In this document: piece after piece, positions 52,525 through 63,928 of the stretch | How the letters are laid out: every line of letters begins with the position of its first letter | Numbering within the stretch: the stretch's first letter is position 1 | From: Candidatus Hydrogenedentota bacterium | GTDB taxonomy: Bacteria > Hydrogenedentota > Hydrogenedentia > Hydrogenedentales > JAJRTN01 | Direction of reading: 5' to 3' | NCBI GenBank assembly: GCA_024278275.1 | Contig: JAJRTN010000199.1 | Coordinates: 1-64,000, forward strand | DNA length: 64,000 bases | Made by a program: the position numbers and the translations under genes | Notes under the pieces: model-generated | The model's input: the letters and a program-made list of their open reading frames with translations, nothing else | The model's database searches: none | Told to the model about the DNA's origin: nothing

Positions 52525-52834
52525 GAGTCCCTTCCCAGTGAAGTTCTGTCAAATGATCACGAATACGTGTTTGCCCCCCCCTTCTTTCCGTCATTCCCGC
52601 GAAAGCGGGAATCCACGGGAAAGGGCAAGAAGTCGCTCGTATCATGGAGCCCCGATTTCGCGGGGATGACGGTGGGTTGGGGTGGTAGGGACAAGCCCCG
52701 CTTGTCCGCTGCCCGAAGCGGGCCGTGCATCACCGTGAAACGCCCCGTTGGCGCGGGACACGCGCCGCCCACGGTCATGCCGGGGCAACCACGTTTTCAT
52801 GACCATTTGTGCAACACTTCAGGGGTGGGGACTA
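52525..52834. mobile_element. MITE-like element with ~40-bp terminal inverted repeats (copy 2)
   Basis: Left end AGTCCCTTCCCAGTGAAGTT and right end (opposite strand) TAGTCCCCACCCCTGAAGTG continue into matching CAAATG-TCA-GAA-ACGTG blocks. The interior carries the widespread hairpin ATTCCCGCG-AAA-GCGGGAATCC. It also holds the GGACAAGC-CCC-GCTTGTCC module shared with the tandem array at 1-430. No coding region. The right end supplies the TAG stop codon of the adjacent thioredoxin gene. Confidence 0.8.
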
Positions 52835-54052
52835 AAAGAGCTTTGCGATGACCTCATCGTCAAGGCGGCCGGGATGATCGGCAAAGACGATTTTACCTTC
52901 CTTGTCGATAAGGACGGTGTGGGGGATACCGCTGACCCCATACAGGTCGGAAACAAGTTTTCCGTTGAACTTGGCGTCCATGAGTTGCAGCCAGTTGACG
53001 TCCTTGTTCTTGGCAATGTAGCCCTTGGGGGCGTTGGCGCTGTCATCAATGCTGATGCCGACCATGACGAGGCCCTGCTTCGAAAACTTCTTGTTGAGCT
53101 CAATCATGTGGGGCATCATCTGGATACAGGGCTTGCACCAGGTGGCCCAGAAATCGAGGAGGACGACCTTGCCTTTCATGTCGCTGAGCTTGAAGGGCTT
53201 GCCATCAAGGGTCTTGGCCTCGAAATCGGGGGCCGCGTTGCCGGATGACAGGGCGGAGCTTTCCGCGCCGGGGCTGTCACCCTGCATCATTGCCGCCATG
53301 TCCATCACGTTCGCGCCTTCGGGTGGCGTGTAGGCGAACAGTCCATCTTCAAGATCCGGATTCAGTTTTATATTATTGAAAGCCATTTCCATCATGGTCG
53401 TGCCATCGCTCATGACCATGCTGACCCGACGGGGGAATCCATCCTTCTGGCCAAAGGCCACGACGGTCTTCTCGGGGATGGGCTTGCCGCCCGGCGCGGG
53501 CTGTTTAAGATCCAGATCGACGGGGATACGCAGGACGTAAACCGTTTCTTCGTTCACCTTTTCGACGCCGGCGAACTCCACGCCCTGCTTACCGAGGGAA
53601 TCCCCGAGAAAAGCGCCGTAGGCCTGGCCCGCGCCGCCTCCGGGCATGCCCCCGCCCGATTGCCTGACCATTTCAGCCAGTTCCGCGGGCAGCTTGGACA
53701 GGTCCATCTTGATGACCTGTTGCTTGCCCATGACATTCATTTCGGTCCATTGGACATCGTTCTTGTCGAGCACCGTGAGGGTGTCCATTTTCTGTCCCAT
53801 CATATCCATGGTCATCCGGGACCGGGTGAGCGCCCCCTTGCCCATGACTTCGCCGCCGAGGGTCATTTTCCTTTCCCCCATCTGCATTTTCATGGCCACA
53901 TCGCTCTGGTAGGTATTGATGGGATCCAGGCCTTCCGCCCATTTTTTTATATCGTCGAGATTGGCGGGATCGGCCGCGAAGGCCGGTTTGGCGGCCAGGG
54001 AAAGGATCTGCACGATGACCGCGACAATGGAGAGGAAACGCAGGGTGCTCAT
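52832..54052 (-). CDS. TlpA-like exported thioredoxin with N-terminal LolA-like domain
   Basis: A 406-residue periplasmic protein. It has a signal peptide (residues 1-26), then a beta-rich domain of about 230 residues resembling lipoprotein-carrier (LolA/LolB or DUF2092-type) folds. A thioredoxin domain follows (NAAPDFEAKTLDGKPFKLSD, WATWCKPC active site, GIPHTVLIDKEGKIV). The CxxC suggests disulfide reduction in the periplasm, for example in cytochrome or envelope maturation. The stop codon coincides with the end of a MITE-like element. The ATG at 54052 is set by the signal peptide. Confidence 0.83.
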   Translation of the reverse strand: MSTLRFLSIVAVIVQILSLAAKPAFAADPANLDDIKKWAEGLDPINTYQSDVAMKMQMGERKMTLGGEVMGKGALTRSRMTMDMMGQKMDTLTVLDKNDVQWTEMNVMGKQQVIKMDLSKLPAELAEMVRQSGGGMPGGGAGQAYGAFLGDSLGKQGVEFAGVEKVNEETVYVLRIPVDLDLKQPAPGGKPIPEKTVVAFGQKDGFPRRVSMVMSDGTTMMEMAFNNIKLNPDLEDGLFAYTPPEGANVMDMAAMMQGDSPGAESSALSSGNAAPDFEAKTLDGKPFKLSDMKGKVVLLDFWATWCKPCIQMMPHMIELNKKFSKQGLVMVGISIDDSANAPKGYIAKNKDVNWLQLMDAKFNGKLVSDLYGVSGIPHTVLIDKEGKIVFADHPGRLDDEVIAKLF

Positions 54053-54441
54053 GAAAGTACCTTTCGTATCGTGGCGGCCCGACCATTTCGGGCCGCATCG
54101 AACACAGCGCACAGGCTACCCGAGGGGGAGCCCGGAGTCAAGTTTGACGCTTGGGCGACAGGGGAACGGGACCGTCCCGTCTCCGCTTTCAAAAACGGTA
54201 CTTGCCCCGCTCATACCCGCTTCTATGGAGTGTTTTTCCCCGAACACCGCGAAGGAACGCGAAGGCGGGAATCCATGGGAAAGGTTACGGTGTTTTCCCC
54301 TGCTCGTGGAACTCCGCGTTCACGGGGATGACGATGGGGCGTGGCATTGGACGGTGGTTTCTGCGTGTAACGCCCCTTTCGTGTGTTTTGTGTATTTCGT
54401 GTTTCACCCCATTCTTGTGTTGCGGGGCGTGGTCACGTGAT
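54053..54441. other. 389-bp intergenic stretch with repeat fragments
   Basis: Contains a hairpin at 54075-54095 (CGGCCCGA / TCGGGCCG) near the thioredoxin gene start. From about 54235 to 54340 there are degenerate pieces of the MITE interior (GGCGGGAATCCATGGGAAA, then CGCGTTCACGGGGATGACG). No gene is seen. Confidence 0.5.
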
Positions 54442-55386
54442 TTACACGACCCCTGCGGCCGCGACGCAGGCCCGCATTTTCTCGATTCCCGCGCGGGCTA
54501 CCTCTTTCGGATCCTGCTCCCAGTATTCGCGCTTGAAGATCTCCAACGAGAGGGGGCCGGTGTAGCCGATGGCTTTGAGGTCGCGCAGGGCCTGGCCCAG
54601 GGGCAGGACGCCGTCACCGGGAAAGACGCGGTCCTTGTCGCCCGCCGCTTCCCGTTTCATGCCGCCGGGCACGTCGTTCCAATGGAAAACGGCGATAAAG
54701 TTGGCATCCAGGTGGCGGATGCCGTTGAACCCGGAGCCGCCGCGGTAGAGGTGAAAGGTGTCCATCACCAGGCAGGCGTCAGGGTCGTCGGCGTCGATGG
54801 CGACGGCGCAGGCCTGGCCCAGGCGGTGAATGCCCTTGAAGAAGCCGACAAACTCGAAGGCCACGGTGATACCGTAGTCCTCGCGACCGATACGGAGCAA
54901 TTCCCCGTAGCGGTCGGCGCCCCATTTGAGATCAAAGTTTGCCCGGTCGGGGATGGGAATGGCCGCCACGCATTTCGACCCCACTTCGGCGGACATGCGC
55001 ATACGTTCGCGCGTTACCTTGAGGGCCGGCGCCCAGGCCTCCGGTTCCGCGGGCATGCAGTTCCAAAGACCGATAATGTTGGGCACGAAGAGACCCTGGT
55101 CACGGATGGACCGCCCCAGGTCCTTCAGACTGCCGCCGTTTTTCTCGTGATTCTCCAGGTCATCGATCCAAAGCTCGATCCCGTCCCACCCCGTTTCCGC
55201 GGCAACGCGAATCTTGTCCAGCACGGGCGCGGGACGGATGGTACTCGCGTTCAGTGAAAGGGGCCACGGGCTTGCCCCCCCCTGGTACTTGTTGGTCGCT
55301 CCATGGGCACCCGCCGCCAAGGGGCCGGCGGTCGTGGCCGCGGCAAGGCCCTGCAAAAATCCGCGCCGTCCCAAGGTCTCCGTCAT
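54442..55386 (-). CDS. Tat-exported sugar phosphate isomerase/epimerase-like TIM barrel
   Basis: A 314-residue protein of the xylose-isomerase-like/AP-endonuclease 2 fold. The N-terminus has a twin-arginine signal (GRRGFLQG, then Ala-rich segment), so it is folded before export. Barrel features include GWDGIELWIDD, VAFEFVGF with a metal-type Glu, DTFHLYRGG, FHWNDVPGG and LSLEIF with the last Glu. Substrate unknown; many relatives act on keto-sugars. GGGAGA precedes the ATG at 55386. It lies 34 bp after the PpiC-type gene on the same strand. Confidence 0.82.
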   Translation of the reverse strand: MTETLGRRGFLQGLAAATTAGPLAAGAHGATNKYQGGASPWPLSLNASTIRPAPVLDKIRVAAETGWDGIELWIDDLENHEKNGGSLKDLGRSIRDQGLFVPNIIGLWNCMPAEPEAWAPALKVTRERMRMSAEVGSKCVAAIPIPDRANFDLKWGADRYGELLRIGREDYGITVAFEFVGFFKGIHRLGQACAVAIDADDPDACLVMDTFHLYRGGSGFNGIRHLDANFIAVFHWNDVPGGMKREAAGDKDRVFPGDGVLPLGQALRDLKAIGYTGPLSLEIFKREYWEQDPKEVARAGIEKMRACVAAAGVV

Positions 55387-55420
55387 GGTTTGTCTCCCAT
55401 GTACACCGGCCCGCAGCCGA

Positions 55421-56284
55421 TCACGCTTCCTCAATCACCGCCTTCTCGCGCAAGCCATCGGTGAATGCGTCAATCACGGCGTTTTCCCGGTCCCGGAAAA
55501 GGGCGCCGGCAACCTGTTCCTTCACTTCCTCGAAGGTGCGGGCTTGGGCGGGGGCACGGTCGTAGACCTTGGCGATGTGCAGGCCGAAGGGTGTTTCAAA
55601 AACCTCGCTCACCTCGCCCTTGCCGAGGGCGAAAACCACGTCCTCGAACTCGGGCACCATGGCGCCCCGGGCGAACCAGCCCAGGTCGCCGGCATTCTCG
55701 GGGCAATCGGAGTTCCGCGCGGCCAGTTCCTCGAAAGGCGTGCCTTGGGCGATCATCCGTCGCATGGTCTGCATTTCCTCGCGGGGCTGGTGCAGATCGA
55801 GCACGGTTCCGCCCACATGTTTGACGATATGGGCCGCGCGAATGCGCTCGGGCACCATGAACCAATCGCGGTGTGCCTCGTAGTGGGCCCTGGCCTCTTC
55901 CTCGGTTGGTTGCTTGAGATCCTTGCAGACCTCGTCGAGCAGGGCATCCACCTTCAAACGCAGCGCGATGTCACGTTCCACGTCTTCGCGGTTGCCGCCG
56001 ACCGAATCGAGTTGTTTCTGGAAGGCTTCTTCGCCGCCGCAGTCGTCGATAATCTTCTGGAGCTCCGCCGCGACGGCGCTTGGCGATATTTCAGGATCGA
56101 CCTGAAGGGCTTCCTGCTTGACGAGCATCCGGGCGATGGCCGCGTCCCGCGCGAAGTCCGACGGACTCTCGTCCAAGTCACCGGAGGCCGCGCCGGGTTG
56201 ACCGCCCTGCTGTAATTCAAGCTGGCGGCGCACCTGTTCGATTTCCGAATCTTCAATTCGCTCGCCGTTGACAATAAGGGCCAT
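55421..56284 (-). CDS. Signal-less parvulin-type peptidyl-prolyl isomerase
   Basis: A 287-residue SurA/PpiC-type protein: N-terminal helical region (MALIVNGERIEDSEIEQVRRQLE), the parvulin domain with RAAHIVKHV, FEELAARNSDCPENAGDLGWF and TPFGLHIAKVYDR. No signal peptide is visible, so it may act in the cytoplasm. Trp in GWFARG and His in the HIVKH/GLHIAK pair fit the active-site region. GAGGAAA lies 6 bp before the ATG. Upstream of the Tat isomerase gene on the same strand. Confidence 0.85.
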   Translation of the reverse strand: MALIVNGERIEDSEIEQVRRQLELQQGGQPGAASGDLDESPSDFARDAAIARMLVKQEALQVDPEISPSAVAAELQKIIDDCGGEEAFQKQLDSVGGNREDVERDIALRLKVDALLDEVCKDLKQPTEEEARAHYEAHRDWFMVPERIRAAHIVKHVGGTVLDLHQPREEMQTMRRMIAQGTPFEELAARNSDCPENAGDLGWFARGAMVPEFEDVVFALGKGEVSEVFETPFGLHIAKVYDRAPAQARTFEEVKEQVAGALFRDRENAVIDAFTDGLREKAVIEEA

Positions 56285-56475
56285 GGTATTTCCTCGGATG
56301 CGTGACCGGCGGAAAGACGTCGCGAGACCGTTCTTTCAACGCCGTGGCACGGGTGTCGCCCGGATCCCTTGGGGAGGGGATGAACCTTTCCATCCACCGG
56401 GTTCCGGTATTTCGGGCAGTGTAGCACAGCTCGGCCCGTGCCGGACACCTGCCCGGCGGAGAGCCGCCCCCGGCC

Positions 56476-58752
<2,277 letters not shown>

Positions 58753-58761
58753 GCATTCAAC

Positions 58762-59076
58762 CTATTCCGGCTCCATGCCGCATCGCAGGGGAAAACCATG
58801 GGCGAGGGCGAGCCGGTGCGTTTTCTTCACCTTGGCTTCGGCGATACTTTTAACATATACCCCAGCGACGCCCGTTCCATTCTCGTGTACGCGGAGCATG
58901 ATGCTCCGGGCCTCATTGCCGGACTTATGAAACACCGTTTTCAAAACCATGACCACGAAGTCCATGGTGGTGTAGTTATCGTTCAGCAGCAGCACCTTGA
59001 ACCGGCGCGGCCGTTCAACTTTTTGCCGTTCTTTTACGCCGGCCTGGCCGCCGGCCTGGGGTACAAATTCGGGCAT
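58762..59076 (-). CDS. clpS: ClpS adaptor
   Basis: The N-end-rule adaptor for ClpA, 104 residues. The conserved core VLLLNDNYTTMDFVVMVLKTVF is followed by VHENGTGVAGVY and LPLRCGMEPE at the end, the family features that bind destabilising N-terminal residues. An unstructured basic N-terminal arm precedes the core. The ATG at 59076 is favoured over a TTG start 21 bp upstream. Co-transcribed with clpA. Confidence 0.95.
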   Translation of the reverse strand: MPEFVPQAGGQAGVKERQKVERPRRFKVLLLNDNYTTMDFVVMVLKTVFHKSGNEARSIMLRVHENGTGVAGVYVKSIAEAKVKKTHRLALAHGFPLRCGMEPE

Positions 59077-59379
59077 GGATCTGTTTTCACCGTACAAGAC
59101 AAAGACGCTTGAGGCGGTCTCCCGCTTACTCGCGTCTTACACCATGAACACGCCCTGATCATAGCACAGATACGGCCGTCCGTGTGCCGGTGGCGACGGT
59201 ATCTCTCGTTAAAAAAGGCAGGCTTTCCATTGACCGGGGCACGCGCCGCCCACGGGCATGACGGGTGGGGAGGGTTACAATCTCGCAGAGGCCTCACAAG
59301 GACTCACAAGGAACTTGCAAATGATGATCGTTGGGATGATACTGGATAAAGCTGGATGCCAAGGCGCCGAGGAAAAGCC
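59077..59379. other. 303-bp intergenic stretch
   Basis: Divergent genes on either side. A fragment of the MITE interior (GCACGCGCCGCCCACGG-CATG) lies at about 59233-59262. A TATGAT-type -10 for clpS may lie at 59158-59163 on the minus strand, with a weak -35. No gene is seen. Confidence 0.45.
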
Positions 59380-60669
59380 ATGAACGATCCCAAGAGACGA
59401 TTTGCCGTGCAGGCCGCCGTTTGGGCAATGGGGTTGATGGTGGCCGTTGCTTGGGGTGCCGGGGATCATGACGCCGAAGCACCGGCCCGTGTGCCCGGGG
59501 TCGTGTCCACGAAACCGGTTGATCTGACCCCCGCGGCGCTGTTTCGCACGGGGCTGGCCTATGAGGAGGCTGTAAAGCAATTGGGCGGCGAGGGCGAAGA
59601 GCTTCGCCGAATGAAGGTGGAAAAGGTCACCTATCGGTGGTCCGACCCGCGGGGCGCGAGCTTTATCTGCCGTTTCGAAGATGGGAAACTGGTTCAGAAA
59701 ACCGCCTTCCGAACGGGGTCGCGGCAGGTCACGGGCAAGAAGCCTTTGCTCAACAAGGCGGACCACGAGGCGCTCAAGCCGGGCACGCCTTTGCGGCAGG
59801 CCCTGCGCATCCAGCCCGCGCCCAAGCGCGTGTCGGCAAGCACGGTCGAGGTGATTTATTACCGTTGGACGGATCGGGCCGGCAAAACCTTCGTGGGGCG
59901 CTTCGAGAACGGAAAACTTCGGCAGAATACGGGCCGTGAAACCGCGGCCCGTGCGAAAGCAAAGTTGGCGAAACGGAAGGCGAAGGCCCAAAAAAGCGCA
60001 CCGTCCGCGGAAAATCCGGGCCCCGTCTCCGACCCCGGTACGGTCGCGCCGGAGGCGGCCGGGGTGGACGGTGGCGCGGAAACGACCCGGTCTGAAGCGC
60101 CCTTGGCCGAAGATGGGGAAGAACCCTCGCCGGCCCCTGGGCCCGATGCTTTTGCCGGGGAGGAAACGCGCGGGGAAGCCCTTTCCGAAGCGGTGGCCGA
60201 AGCGCCTTCCGCCCCGGAAGCGGCCGCCGAGGAAGAATACGAGCCCCGGCCGGAACCTGCCCCCGGTCCCCGGGTACACGTGGCCGGCGCGTCACGGCGT
60301 CAACGCGAAGCGGACCGGCCAAGCGGCCGTCTTCGCCCCGCGCGGCTGCCCGAGTTCCGCCATTCACTGCGCCGCGGCAGCTACGAAATCCTGGTTCGGA
60401 ATCCCACCCGCGTTCAGGTTACATTGGGGCTGCGCGCGGAGGGCAAAGGTCGCGACGCTACGCTGCCCCCCGGCGGCACGGTGTCTTTCTTCGTTGACCA
60501 GGGTGTCTATTCGCTCTACTTCATCTATCGAGACGACCCGCACACCCTTCTCCAGGGGCCCGCCATTGCACTGGGCGGCTTGCGTCTTCCCGATGCCGAG
60601 GTCCTGCTGGATGGCGGCGACGGCTACAGCGTCAGGGTACTGGAGGGAACTTCAACGCACCGCAGGTGA
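59380..60669 (+). CDS. Exported protein with two BamE-like repeats and a PEGA-like C-terminus
   Basis: The 429-residue protein has a hydrophobic signal segment (about 14-28). Two homologous domains of roughly 80 residues follow. Their matching cores are TYRWSDPRGASFICRFEDGKL and YYRWTDRAGKTFVGRFENGKL, each preceded by an AVKQLGG- or LRQALR-type helix; this resembles the BamE/SmpA fold. A Lys/Ala-rich then Pro/Glu/Ala-rich linker of about 150 residues follows. The C-terminal domain of about 90 residues (SYEILVRNPTRVQVTLGLR ... VDQGVYSLYFIYRDD) looks like a PEGA or similar beta domain. Function unknown; an envelope scaffold is likely. GAGGAAAAG precedes the ATG. Confidence 0.68.
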   Translation: MNDPKRRFAVQAAVWAMGLMVAVAWGAGDHDAEAPARVPGVVSTKPVDLTPAALFRTGLAYEEAVKQLGGEGEELRRMKVEKVTYRWSDPRGASFICRFEDGKLVQKTAFRTGSRQVTGKKPLLNKADHEALKPGTPLRQALRIQPAPKRVSASTVEVIYYRWTDRAGKTFVGRFENGKLRQNTGRETAARAKAKLAKRKAKAQKSAPSAENPGPVSDPGTVAPEAAGVDGGAETTRSEAPLAEDGEEPSPAPGPDAFAGEETRGEALSEAVAEAPSAPEAAAEEEYEPRPEPAPGPRVHVAGASRRQREADRPSGRLRPARLPEFRHSLRRGSYEILVRNPTRVQVTLGLRAEGKGRDATLPPGGTVSFFVDQGVYSLYFIYRDDPHTLLQGPAIALGGLRLPDAEVLLDGGDGYSVRVLEGTSTHRR

Positions 60670-60695
60670 TGGGGGACGCGCCAGGCACGACGCCT

Positions 60696-60721
60696 CGGCG
60701 GTGGCGATGCCTGGTTCCGGC
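60696..60721 (+). repeat. Short dispersed repeat (copy B)
   Basis: Pairs with 52048-52073 (24 of 26 bases). It overlaps a small hairpin (CCAGGCA ... TGCCTGG) in the 72-bp space between the BamE-like gene and the convergent UroD-family gene. Confidence 0.55.
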
Positions 60722-60741
60722 CAAGCCGGTCTGGGAAAGGA

Positions 60742-61971
60742 CTACCGAAGCGGTCGCTCTCCGGCGGCTTTGTACATGGCGATAACCTTTTCCGCGGGGA
60801 TTTCCGCCAGGATATTATGGATTGAATTGAATACATAACCGCCGCCTTCGGAGAGGCAGTCCACGACTTTCCTTACTTCGGCCTCCACTTCCTCCACGGT
60901 ACCGAAAGGCAGGGTCTTCTGGGTGTCCACCCCGCCGCCCCACAAGGCGATTCGGCCACGGCACCGTTCCTTCCACGCCGGGAAGGGGTGTCCGCCCGCC
61001 GTCCACTGCACGGGGTTCAGAATGTCGAATCCACTGTCGATGACCAGGTCGATCAGGTCATAGATCGCCCCGCAAGAGTGGAGAAAGGTCTTCACGTTGG
61101 GGGCCGCGCGGTGGATGGTCCGGTTGATCCGCCGGTAGTAGGGCAGAAACAGTGTTTCGTAGAGCGCGGGGGGCGCCAGGGTTTGATTTTGCAGCCCCCA
61201 GTCATCTGCGTTCACCATGTAGATATCGATGTAGGGATGAATCGCTTCGAGCAGTCGGCCCACTTCATGTTCAGCATGGGACAGGGCCACCTCGTGCAAC
61301 TCCGCCACCAGGTCCGCTTCGGTCATGCACAGGAGCGGGAAGATCGCCAGGCCTCCATGGGCCGCGATGGCGATGCCGGCCGTCGGCCCGTTAAAGAAAA
61401 TGGCGCGGTCCGTCGATTCCCGCGCACGCCTGCACAGGGAAACCACATCAGCGAGGGCATTATCGCTCAAGCGGCTTTGGCGTAAGCCCTTTTCAAAGGC
61501 TTTTACGTCGGGCCGGGGCAGATCCTCCGTCAAGGAGAACGCCTGACCGCCGTGTTCCGCGTCAAACACATAGGCCCCCGGTGGCATGCGAAGCTGTCCA
61601 TTCGATTGCGTGATAGTGCCGTCGTCGAGTGTTTCAAAATCAGCCGGGTTCCGAACCAGGGCTTTCAGGCGGCCCCCGAAATCATAGGGATGCCACGGAT
61701 CGAACTGATCGAAAGCGTTGGATACGCCCAAGTGCATGAACACGGATACCACGTCACAGCCCAAAGCGTCGAGCACATCCAAGTCTGGCAGGGCCAGCAT
61801 CTGGCCTGTATCGTGTACCTTCGGGCGCCGCGGCGGCAGCCCGAGCGCTTTCACAAGGTCAGGATAGGCGAAACAACTGATGCCGGTCGAAAGCATCCCG
61901 CCCAAATCCCGGGGGACCCGGTCGGTGGGCTCGAAAGCGAGCGCTTTCATTACGCGTTCACGGCTTGTCAT
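60742..61971 (-). CDS. Uroporphyrinogen decarboxylase (URO-D) family protein, second copy
   Basis: A 409-residue URO-D-fold protein with MTSRERVMKALAFEPTDRVP at the N-terminus and FLHSCGAIYDLIDLVIDSGF in the barrel. Unlike the homologue at 27306-28292 it has no Cys after the HSCG motif (the matching strand reads IALWGGGVD), so the zinc triad seen in corrinoid methyltransferases is incomplete. True haem-pathway HemE seems unlikely, since no porphyrin genes are near. GGAGGAAACC sets the start at 61971. It is 42 bp downstream of the exported protein gene. Confidence 0.8.
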   Translation of the reverse strand: MTSRERVMKALAFEPTDRVPRDLGGMLSTGISCFAYPDLVKALGLPPRRPKVHDTGQMLALPDLDVLDALGCDVVSVFMHLGVSNAFDQFDPWHPYDFGGRLKALVRNPADFETLDDGTITQSNGQLRMPPGAYVFDAEHGGQAFSLTEDLPRPDVKAFEKGLRQSRLSDNALADVVSLCRRARESTDRAIFFNGPTAGIAIAAHGGLAIFPLLCMTEADLVAELHEVALSHAEHEVGRLLEAIHPYIDIYMVNADDWGLQNQTLAPPALYETLFLPYYRRINRTIHRAAPNVKTFLHSCGAIYDLIDLVIDSGFDILNPVQWTAGGHPFPAWKERCRGRIALWGGGVDTQKTLPFGTVEEVEAEVRKVVDCLSEGGGYVFNSIHNILAEIPAEKVIAMYKAAGERPLR

Positions 61972-62026
61972 GGTTTCCTCCATGGCTCAGTGGGTATTTC
62001 TTCGGGAAACACAGGGGGGCGGGGAA

Positions 62027-63928
62027 TCACCTCGCCCCGCGAAAATCCAGCACCAACTCCCGGTCGTCCTTTCGCACCGTCACCACGCCGCTGTTCCACT
62101 TGCTCCGAACATAGGGGCTGTCGAAGACCATCTTGGGCGCGTAGTCAACCGGCCTTCCGTTGATTTCCGGGGGCGCGGCGTAGTCGGCGTGGAAGGTCAG
62201 GGTGTCTCCGCCCAGGCCCCGGTAGTGGAGGGTGTCGCCTTCCCATCGGAGGGGCAGTTTCACCATGGCGCTTTGGAAGGCTTCGTAGCTCGCGTGGTTG
62301 GACTTGCGGTCCACCTCGATAATGACCGGGCTGTAGGCATCGTCCATCACCAGGAAGTCGCCGCCATTCGGGTCTTCCCCCACGTTCCAGGCGCACCCGC
62401 CCCGCGCCGGGCGAACGGCGGCGTAGGCGCCTTCGGCCTCGGCGAAGGTCCATCCATCCGCACGCGCCCGGTTGGTCAGGCCGGCGTCGGAAAACCACAC
62501 CCGCATGTTCCCGGTCTTCTTCGCCTGGGTGCCTTCCTTCAGACGTTGGGCGATGAGGGAACCCTTGCTTTGCGCGGACCACTGCTGGTTGTAGGTGGTG
62601 GTGTCGGGCGACTGGCATTGGGGGAAGATGCGCGCATTGGGATGGCCCCGGAAAATAACTCCGTGCCACCGGTTCTGGCTGCTGATCATGGCCCAGTCCT
62701 CCAGGGGCCGCGCTTCGAGCAACTGGGTGCCCATGATGAAGTCGGGCGTGCAATAGCTGTAGCGAACGATGCCGCCCGTGTCGGTGCGCATCCGGTAATC
62801 GGGGGGACCGTAAAAGCCCTTTTCTGCCAGCCCCATGCGTCGCTGCCGGATCTCATAGCATCCCCGGCCTTCCGCGTCCAGCATGAGGTCGAGCACGACC
62901 AGGGGCAGACGGTAGGCGCTCGTGAGAGGCGTGAAGAAGTTGCCCGAGGGCCGGGTGGCCGTTCCCAGGCCCGCGTAATACCACAGCAGGGGATAGACGC
63001 CATAGGTGCCCGTGCGGCTCGATCCGCCCTGGTAAAGGCGTGATTTTCCCCCACCCCGCACGCCGTCGATGCTCTCCTCGGCCCACGTGGCCCAGTAGAG
63101 ATCGAGCAGTTTCCCCGCCAGGGCTTTCAATGCCGCGTCTTCCGCGAAATCGTACATGTTGTAGATGCCCTTGATCGACATGAAGCCATAGCCGCCGTTG
63201 GCGCTCTCGATGAACAACCCCTTGCGCGCCCGTTCGCGCAGGTATTCCCCGGCATAGGCGGTCCACGCCGCGTGGTGCTCCGCCGGGGTGTGACCGTCGG
63301 GAAAGACGCGGTCGCGGTAATCCGGCGCGTCCTTTAACAGCTTATTGAATTGCCAGAGGGTCGAGAATAACTGGAGGTGATGGTTCTCCGATTCCCACAC
63401 GTGCCAGGTCTTGGACTTGGCGAATTCCGCCCGGGACAGGTCGGCGTGATCGTTGGCATAGCGCCACATCATCTCGTAAACCTTCGCTTCCGTCGCCGGG
63501 GCTAGGCGCCCGGCGTCCCGTGTACCGTGCGCGCCGTAAAACTCGACCATGCGAAGGATCACGTCAATGGCCCAGTAAAAGCTGTCCCGGTCGTCCCGGG
63601 CGGGGCGGCTGCCGATGTAGTAATCGCAATTCTCGGCGAGCGCCTGGTTGGCCACGTCCACCTGTTCGTTGAGCCAGAAGGCGCGCATGGCGAAGTCGGT
63701 GATGGAGTACGTGTAGTGACGGGTGTAAGGCGCCCGGCCCGGTCCCAGGGGCGCGCGTTTCTTCGCCACCCTCAGCGGTTTTCCACGCAACGCCTCGAAG
63801 GCCTTGTCCCGGCGTGCCTCGAAGGCATCACGGCAGAACACCAGTGTTTGCTCCGGCAGGGCATGGGCCATGGGGGCAAGGGCCAGGAGAAGACAGAAGG
63901 GAAACAGGCGTGAGGCATGCAAGGTCAT
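62027..63928 (-). CDS. Exported protein of unknown function, toroid plus beta-domain layout
   Basis: A 633-residue protein with a clear signal peptide (to about residue 23). The first 400 residues are helix-rich and Trp/Tyr/His-rich (WHVWESENHHLQLFSTLWQFNKLL, TWAEESIDGVRGGGKSRLYQG, LWYYAGLG). The last 200 residues are strand-rich. This layout recalls polysaccharide lyases and heparinase-like proteins, with an (alpha/alpha) toroid and beta domain. I cannot name the family or the catalytic residues. It lies next to the second UroD gene, and a role in glycan degradation is inferred from context. Confidence 0.6.
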   Translation of the reverse strand: MTLHASRLFPFCLLLALAPMAHALPEQTLVFCRDAFEARRDKAFEALRGKPLRVAKKRAPLGPGRAPYTRHYTYSITDFAMRAFWLNEQVDVANQALAENCDYYIGSRPARDDRDSFYWAIDVILRMVEFYGAHGTRDAGRLAPATEAKVYEMMWRYANDHADLSRAEFAKSKTWHVWESENHHLQLFSTLWQFNKLLKDAPDYRDRVFPDGHTPAEHHAAWTAYAGEYLRERARKGLFIESANGGYGFMSIKGIYNMYDFAEDAALKALAGKLLDLYWATWAEESIDGVRGGGKSRLYQGGSSRTGTYGVYPLLWYYAGLGTATRPSGNFFTPLTSAYRLPLVVLDLMLDAEGRGCYEIRQRRMGLAEKGFYGPPDYRMRTDTGGIVRYSYCTPDFIMGTQLLEARPLEDWAMISSQNRWHGVIFRGHPNARIFPQCQSPDTTTYNQQWSAQSKGSLIAQRLKEGTQAKKTGNMRVWFSDAGLTNRARADGWTFAEAEGAYAAVRPARGGCAWNVGEDPNGGDFLVMDDAYSPVIIEVDRKSNHASYEAFQSAMVKLPLRWEGDTLHYRGLGGDTLTFHADYAAPPEINGRPVDYAPKMVFDSPYVRSKWNSGVVTVRKDDRELVLDFRGAR

